Below, in pieces: positions 59,432 to 64,000 of a stretch of 64,000 nucleotides of DNA (within the stretch, counting starts at the first letter, position 1; every line of letters begins with the position of its first letter). Under the pieces are notes generated by a model. The model did no database searches, had not been told where the DNA came from, and saw only the letters and a list, made by a program, of their open reading frames with translations. The stretch lies in the NCBI RefSeq assembly GCF_047495875.1, contig NC_092461.1:65212299-65276298 (forward strand). Reading direction: 5' to 3'. Source of the DNA: Pithys albifrons albifrons. Lineage: Eukaryota > Chordata > Aves > Passeriformes > Thamnophilidae. The position numbers and the translations under genes were made by a program.

Positions 59432-62400
59432 AATATCTAATACTGAACTCTAACTGGAAAACAAATGAGGAATACTAATAGAATGTTATATTTTGCATAG
59501 CATTCAAGAACAGAGAATTATTATTATTTATTATTATTTTTGTCACCTTTACATGCCCAGTCTTGGACCCACAGATCTACTGTGTAGCTCACAGCATATG
59601 AAATAGATGTGAATGAAGGATTTAGAGTAAACTCAAGTAGTATTTGTATTTCAACTTTCAAAAAGATGAAAAACTTAACAACTAAAATTTTTTGATAGCT
59701 TGAGACTACAGGACTGGAAATTTGCTTGCATAAAGCTAAGACAGGAACTGCAGGTTTGTGACATGTAAAAAAAGCCATAAATGTAAAAAAATACACATTT
59801 CCCATCATCTCTGATAGAAATAATTTGACCATAATCTGAGTAACAGAGTTCCAATGAAATAAGTGAAGCAGGTAGCCACCTGAGCTACAAGTTTCCTCTC
59901 TGAAGAAATGGCAGACAGCTTCGACTTAGACCATATTGCCACATAAAGCCATGAAAAATAGCATCAATTCTGAGCCAGGAATTCTAAGACAAGACAATGA
60001 AATAGCAAAGGGATTCTGCCAGACACTATTAAAAGATTAGTAAAATAACTGTCACTAAAATCATGTGATTTTAGCTGTCAAAAGAGCTGGCAGCATTCCA
60101 TATTTTTAAAGTCAGAGGTAAAATAACTGATTGACAATGGAAAATTCTGACCTACCTCTGTGGCGAACAATGACTGCAATGGGAAGAAACTGATCTCACT
60201 ATCCCAGTGTCAGGGCACCATTTCATCAAAGGATAGTGTAAGCAGTCCAGTGTTTAAGCTCATGGCCCACAGAGGACTATTTGTGTATCAGGTAGATACC
60301 AGTAGCATTTCTGCTGCACCCAGTTTCTCAATCTATGTTGCTGGAGGGAAAACAAGACCTAAATACACAGATTGAAAGCAAGTCAGCATGGCAGAACTGC
60401 TTGCTTATTATGGGCCTAATATATAAGATTCAGAGATGCAAATACAAAATAACCAGATGATGTAGGAGTGCCTGAATTTGAGGCTGTGAAGAGGGAAAAA
60501 CAGGCAGGAGTTCCTACTATTGACTGGAGAGGAGCTGTGCCTTACAATTCATGAATTATTTATACTAGCACTGGACTTTTGCCCTGGAGGAGGAACTTAC
60601 TGAAGGCTGCTTTTATGTATCGTGTCACTGCAATAATATCACTGGTTCACACAAGCTATGCTGGAAGCTCTACAGGGAAGCATCACATCTTCCCCTTCAC
60701 TCTCCCTGTGTCCCATCATGTGTCCCCTTGTTAGCCCACAGTGATTTGTTTCCTTTCCACACAGAGGTCTATGACAGTACACTCCTTTTCCAAACACTTG
60801 CTGTGTTTGCAACACCTATTCACAGTTTCTCTCAGCACAGTCATATGTGCTCTGACTTTTCTGATTCTCAGGACAGCTCCTTCCAGCTGCACCTTCTCAC
60901 CATACGTCAAGGTGGAGGAAACTTTTCATGCCAGTGGCATCTCAGTCAGCAGGAGTTGCCAACAATTATTGGTTCATTGCTATTCTGAAGTCAAGAGCAA
61001 CAAATTGCTTCTCTTGAGAAGCTATGCCTCTAGCCCGGTAGCAGCCCACAAGGATACTGATGCTCCCTGCTTTTTTCTGTTGGGATCTCTGTGGGATGCA
61101 AGAATGCCTGCAGCAGCACAAGCCTGCATGAAATTCTGCTCTGGGAAAAAAATCAACAACCTGATCTACTGCGGTCTGTGGACATTTCATAGGAAATCTG
61201 CTCTCTGGTGTTGCCTGCTGGATAAAGGCTTTATGGCATTGTGATCTTTTAGTTACCAAAACCAGTGGTCTCTATTACAATTTAAGTATACAGCTGGAAA
61301 CTATCACAAAGTGATCAAAACCACATGAAAGCTTCATAAAATGTTCAATGAATTTCTACATTGTACATATAGGGGAAAAAATGTGCTTGAATTCTCAGGG
61401 CTCGGAGGACCGTAGGCTCCTCCTCTGTGGTAGCACAGAACTAGATAGCATATTTGTACCCAGAGTTTTTTTCCTTTCTAAGAACAATAAATTGCTACAA
61501 GGAGTCATTCAGTTGCCGGTAATGACAGGACTTCCAAATGCTTACGATGCAGGTCACTGTCCTCTGTGCATGGAGAACTCTGAAGGCCTTTGTGGAGTCA
61601 CAGGCTGTGCTGGGATATTTGTCTTTCATCATGAAATGAAAAGAAATACAAAGCATGCCTTACCCTTTCTTGGAATCAAGACCAAATTATTGCAATGGTC
61701 AAAGAGGAAGACACTTCTCTGCCAGTTGGTTCACTAACTCTCATTCAGTCACTAACATTTCCTTTCACTGACAGATACCTCGTTTCTGTCCTGGAGACCT
61801 ACTGATACTGTACTTTTGTAAGTAAAGTGCTGGTAGTTTATTGATGGTATTTACACACCTTCCTACTTCTGACCATCTCCTGAAGGACTACTAGGACCCA
61901 TCCAAGTAGTGACACATCGTGCTAGTGAACAAATTTGTGGCTTTGCTAGTGAAGAGCTGTTCACAATTATTTATACCCTGAGGAAGGCATGAATAGCTGT
62001 GTTGTATTTCCTGCCCAGTCACAAAGAGCAAAGTAACCCCGTACCATCTTAGATCATAAGGATGAGCTTCTAAATCTATTCTCTTAAATTTAATGCCAAT
62101 TCATATGTTGAAATAGTGAGTTAACAACACTCCTATTGTTTTGAAAAAGAGAGCCAGTGTGCTACCCCTACTCTGTCACCATTTCATAAAATACTGTAAT
62201 AATCAGGCAAATGAAGCCTGATCTCTTCCCCAAAAAGCCATCTAATACTGCAAAATAAATGCTGGGAACACAAAGGAACAGTGGTTTTAGGATCTACTTT
62301 TGCCTCAGGCTTCTTATAACAATCTTCTCAATTCAGTGTCCTTCCTTCATTCTTCACATTGCCAGACAAATCATTCAAATGAGGAGTGTCCAAACTAATA

Positions 62401-64000
62401 TAGGAACATAGGCAACAAAACCGGAATTAGAGAGAGATTGAGTGCTGACACTAAATAATTACTCTCCAGAAAGGCTCTGCTCAGCTTCACCTTCCCTCAT
62501 GGGAAACAGATTTGACTTTGACATTGACTGCATCAGATCTGCCTCTGTGCATCCTCCACAGACTTCTTAGCTGCCACAGACCTGACAGGCTCAGCCCTGG
62601 AAGAGTCAGAAAGTTGATATACTGCTCCCCAGACTACCCTTCACAGGGGTTGGTCAATTCAGCACCTGCTTTCAGAGCTCAACTACTTTACCACAGTTGG
62701 GTTGCATATAGCAAAGGGTTATCTTTGGGTTCTTTTAAGAAGTGGTATAAGAGGGCAACACCTGTCTACGTGAAAAGCCCCAGGGTTAGAATACTGACTC
62801 ATCACAGGCAAAAAGCTGGTCAAAGGGAACAGGACCCACTTCTCAGAAGTTCTCCTAAAGTCTGCAGCCATGAAATGTAAGAAAGCATTTGCCAAAATCA
62901 CATTGTTTAAACTCTGTCACCAGCAACAAATTCAAAATGCAGCATCACACTCTGGCAAGACAAACTCCCTGAGCTCTGCTCCTATAACTGTTTTTGTTTT
63001 GAACTGGCTTCTTGGATTGCAGGTAGAAAATTTTATTCATGGAAAAACAAACCAACGGCAATCTTTCTTTTTAGCAGCTAAACAAATGCTTAGCACACAC
63101 AGAAAGTCTGGTACCTTTATTCCTCAACCTTTATTGTATGTTCCCTTCTGACAGTAAAGCACTGTAAGGAGAAGATGGTTGTAATCAGATCATTGGCTAA
63201 AACAACTGATCAATAGCAACTGCATATGCTGCAAAGAGCCTTTAATGGCTCTTAATCCCCATTAGGCTGAGCTGGAGGAAGTTGAAGGGGAAACTGCATC
63301 ACATTTCAATCATTTATAGCAGCATCCTGGTACTTGAGCAGCTTTCAGGGAATGGAAGCATTTGTTCTGAGGTGCTCTGGGACAATCATCAATGGGATAG
63401 GAAACTATTGCATCATTATTATCCAGGAAATGCTCTGGGGACTCTCTAGGGAATTGACTCCAAGGGTTATAATTTTTTAACAAGAGTTTATGTTGGGTCA
63501 ATCAGCAAAGAAGTACCATGTGAAGATTTTCTACCACTGGTAATTAAACATATCTTGGGATATTTTTGATCCTATTTATAAAATAAAAAAGACCAGTTTT
63601 AATAATGTAAGCCACCATACTGTCTTTAAGAATATCTCCTTCCAAAAAAACATTATTTATCTTCCTAGCATGTTATAATGCAACCACATAATGACAGAAG
63701 TTTCACATCTTCTTGGCTTCCTTCCTCACAAAACCAAATAAAATATCCACTCCACGTTTTACAGTACACTTACAGGTGGCTTGAGAAATGTTCTTGTGTG
63801 TCTCATGTCACTCCTCTGTGCTGAAACAATTCTACATGCATGCCTTTTCAGCCTACACATTTTGTTTTGCAAAAAGACCAACACAAAGGATAAGGACCTA
63901 AAATCTGTACCACCCATTCCATAGATACTAGGTGTTATCATAGGATTCAACACAAATTCATAATGAATCCAGTGTTTAGTTTACCTGGTGATGTATCTTG
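59432..64000. other. unique AT-rich non-coding DNA
   Basis: No gene was recognised. A TTATTA-rich stretch lies at about 59520-59541. The larger open frames (60741-61244, 61348-61737 and 62512-62880, all plus) show no known domain, no shared strand logic and no convincing promoter or splice context. The window ends in unique sequence with no sign of a gene entering from the right edge. Confidence 0.5.

Noticed and set aside
60741..61244. 167-codon plus-strand open frame
   Set aside because: Ser/Leu/Cys-rich chance frame with competing frames on both strands and no domain.
61348..61737. 129-codon plus-strand frame with a Cys-x2-Cys ... Cys ... Cys pattern
   Set aside because: Cys spacing does not fit a complete known zinc-finger class, and the surrounding residues are not family-like.
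1..64000. CRISPR arrays, prokaryotic operons, integrated viral genes
   Set aside because: No regularly spaced direct repeats, no dense same-strand gene clusters and no viral polymerase or capsid similarity outside CR1 RT were seen.

Overview
The window reads as AT-rich, repeat-poor, non-coding vertebrate nuclear DNA, most likely from a bird. The diagnostic evidence is CR1 (chicken repeat 1) LINE retrotransposons. At least four separate CR1 insertions or remnants are present. The three that keep their 3' end close with the family's octamer-type terminus, and one retains most of the ORF2 reverse transcriptase in a near-modern state. I see no mammalian SINEs, no L1, no DNA transposon with terminal inverted repeats and no bacterial-type gene organisation. 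A crocodilian or turtle source is possible from CR1 alone, but low repeat density with CR1 as the dominant element fits a bird best.

Layout: 1-18365 is unique AT-rich DNA with one (AT)13 tract and a conserved-element-like block near 8.7-9.15 kb. 18428-19295 is a composite of two CR1 fragments joined in the wrong order. 19296-23390 is unique. 23390-25010 is a locally GC-rich island interrupted by a 3' CR1 fragment (23957-24504). 25011-30386 is unique. 30387-32600 is a 5'-truncated, frameshifted CR1 on the minus strand carrying the end of the endonuclease, the reverse transcriptase and the C-terminal domain. 32601-37030 is unique with a 21-T tract. 37033-37361 is a pyrimidine tract ending in a 202-nt uninterrupted C/T run with a perfect (CTTTT)14 core. 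40045-40102 is a CA repeat next to conserved-element-like DNA. 41-64 kb is mostly unique, with two C-rich runs that form G-quadruplex motifs on the minus strand, a CpG-bearing spot at 46.43-46.54 kb, a moderately GC-rich block at 47.04-47.76 kb, a homeodomain-site-rich block at 50.34-51.01 kb and a CR1 3' tip at 59.32 kb.

No complete protein-coding gene, tRNA, rRNA or recognisable small RNA could be supported. The window therefore looks like a gene desert or the interior of a very long intron. The only sequences that encode recognisable proteins are the decayed CR1 ORF2 fragments. A handful of short open segments flanked by splice-like signals are reported as findings with low weight, because such patterns arise often by chance in 64 kb. 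The most coherent are a minus-strand terminal-exon model at 50453-50599 and a CpG-rich minus-strand segment with a strong donor at 46466-46536. I did not find a convincing undescribed multi-gene system. The most unusual structures are the mis-ordered CR1 composite, the long homopyrimidine tract, a perfect CCAAT/ATTGG inverted repeat and a palindromic GGATTA/TAATCC site.
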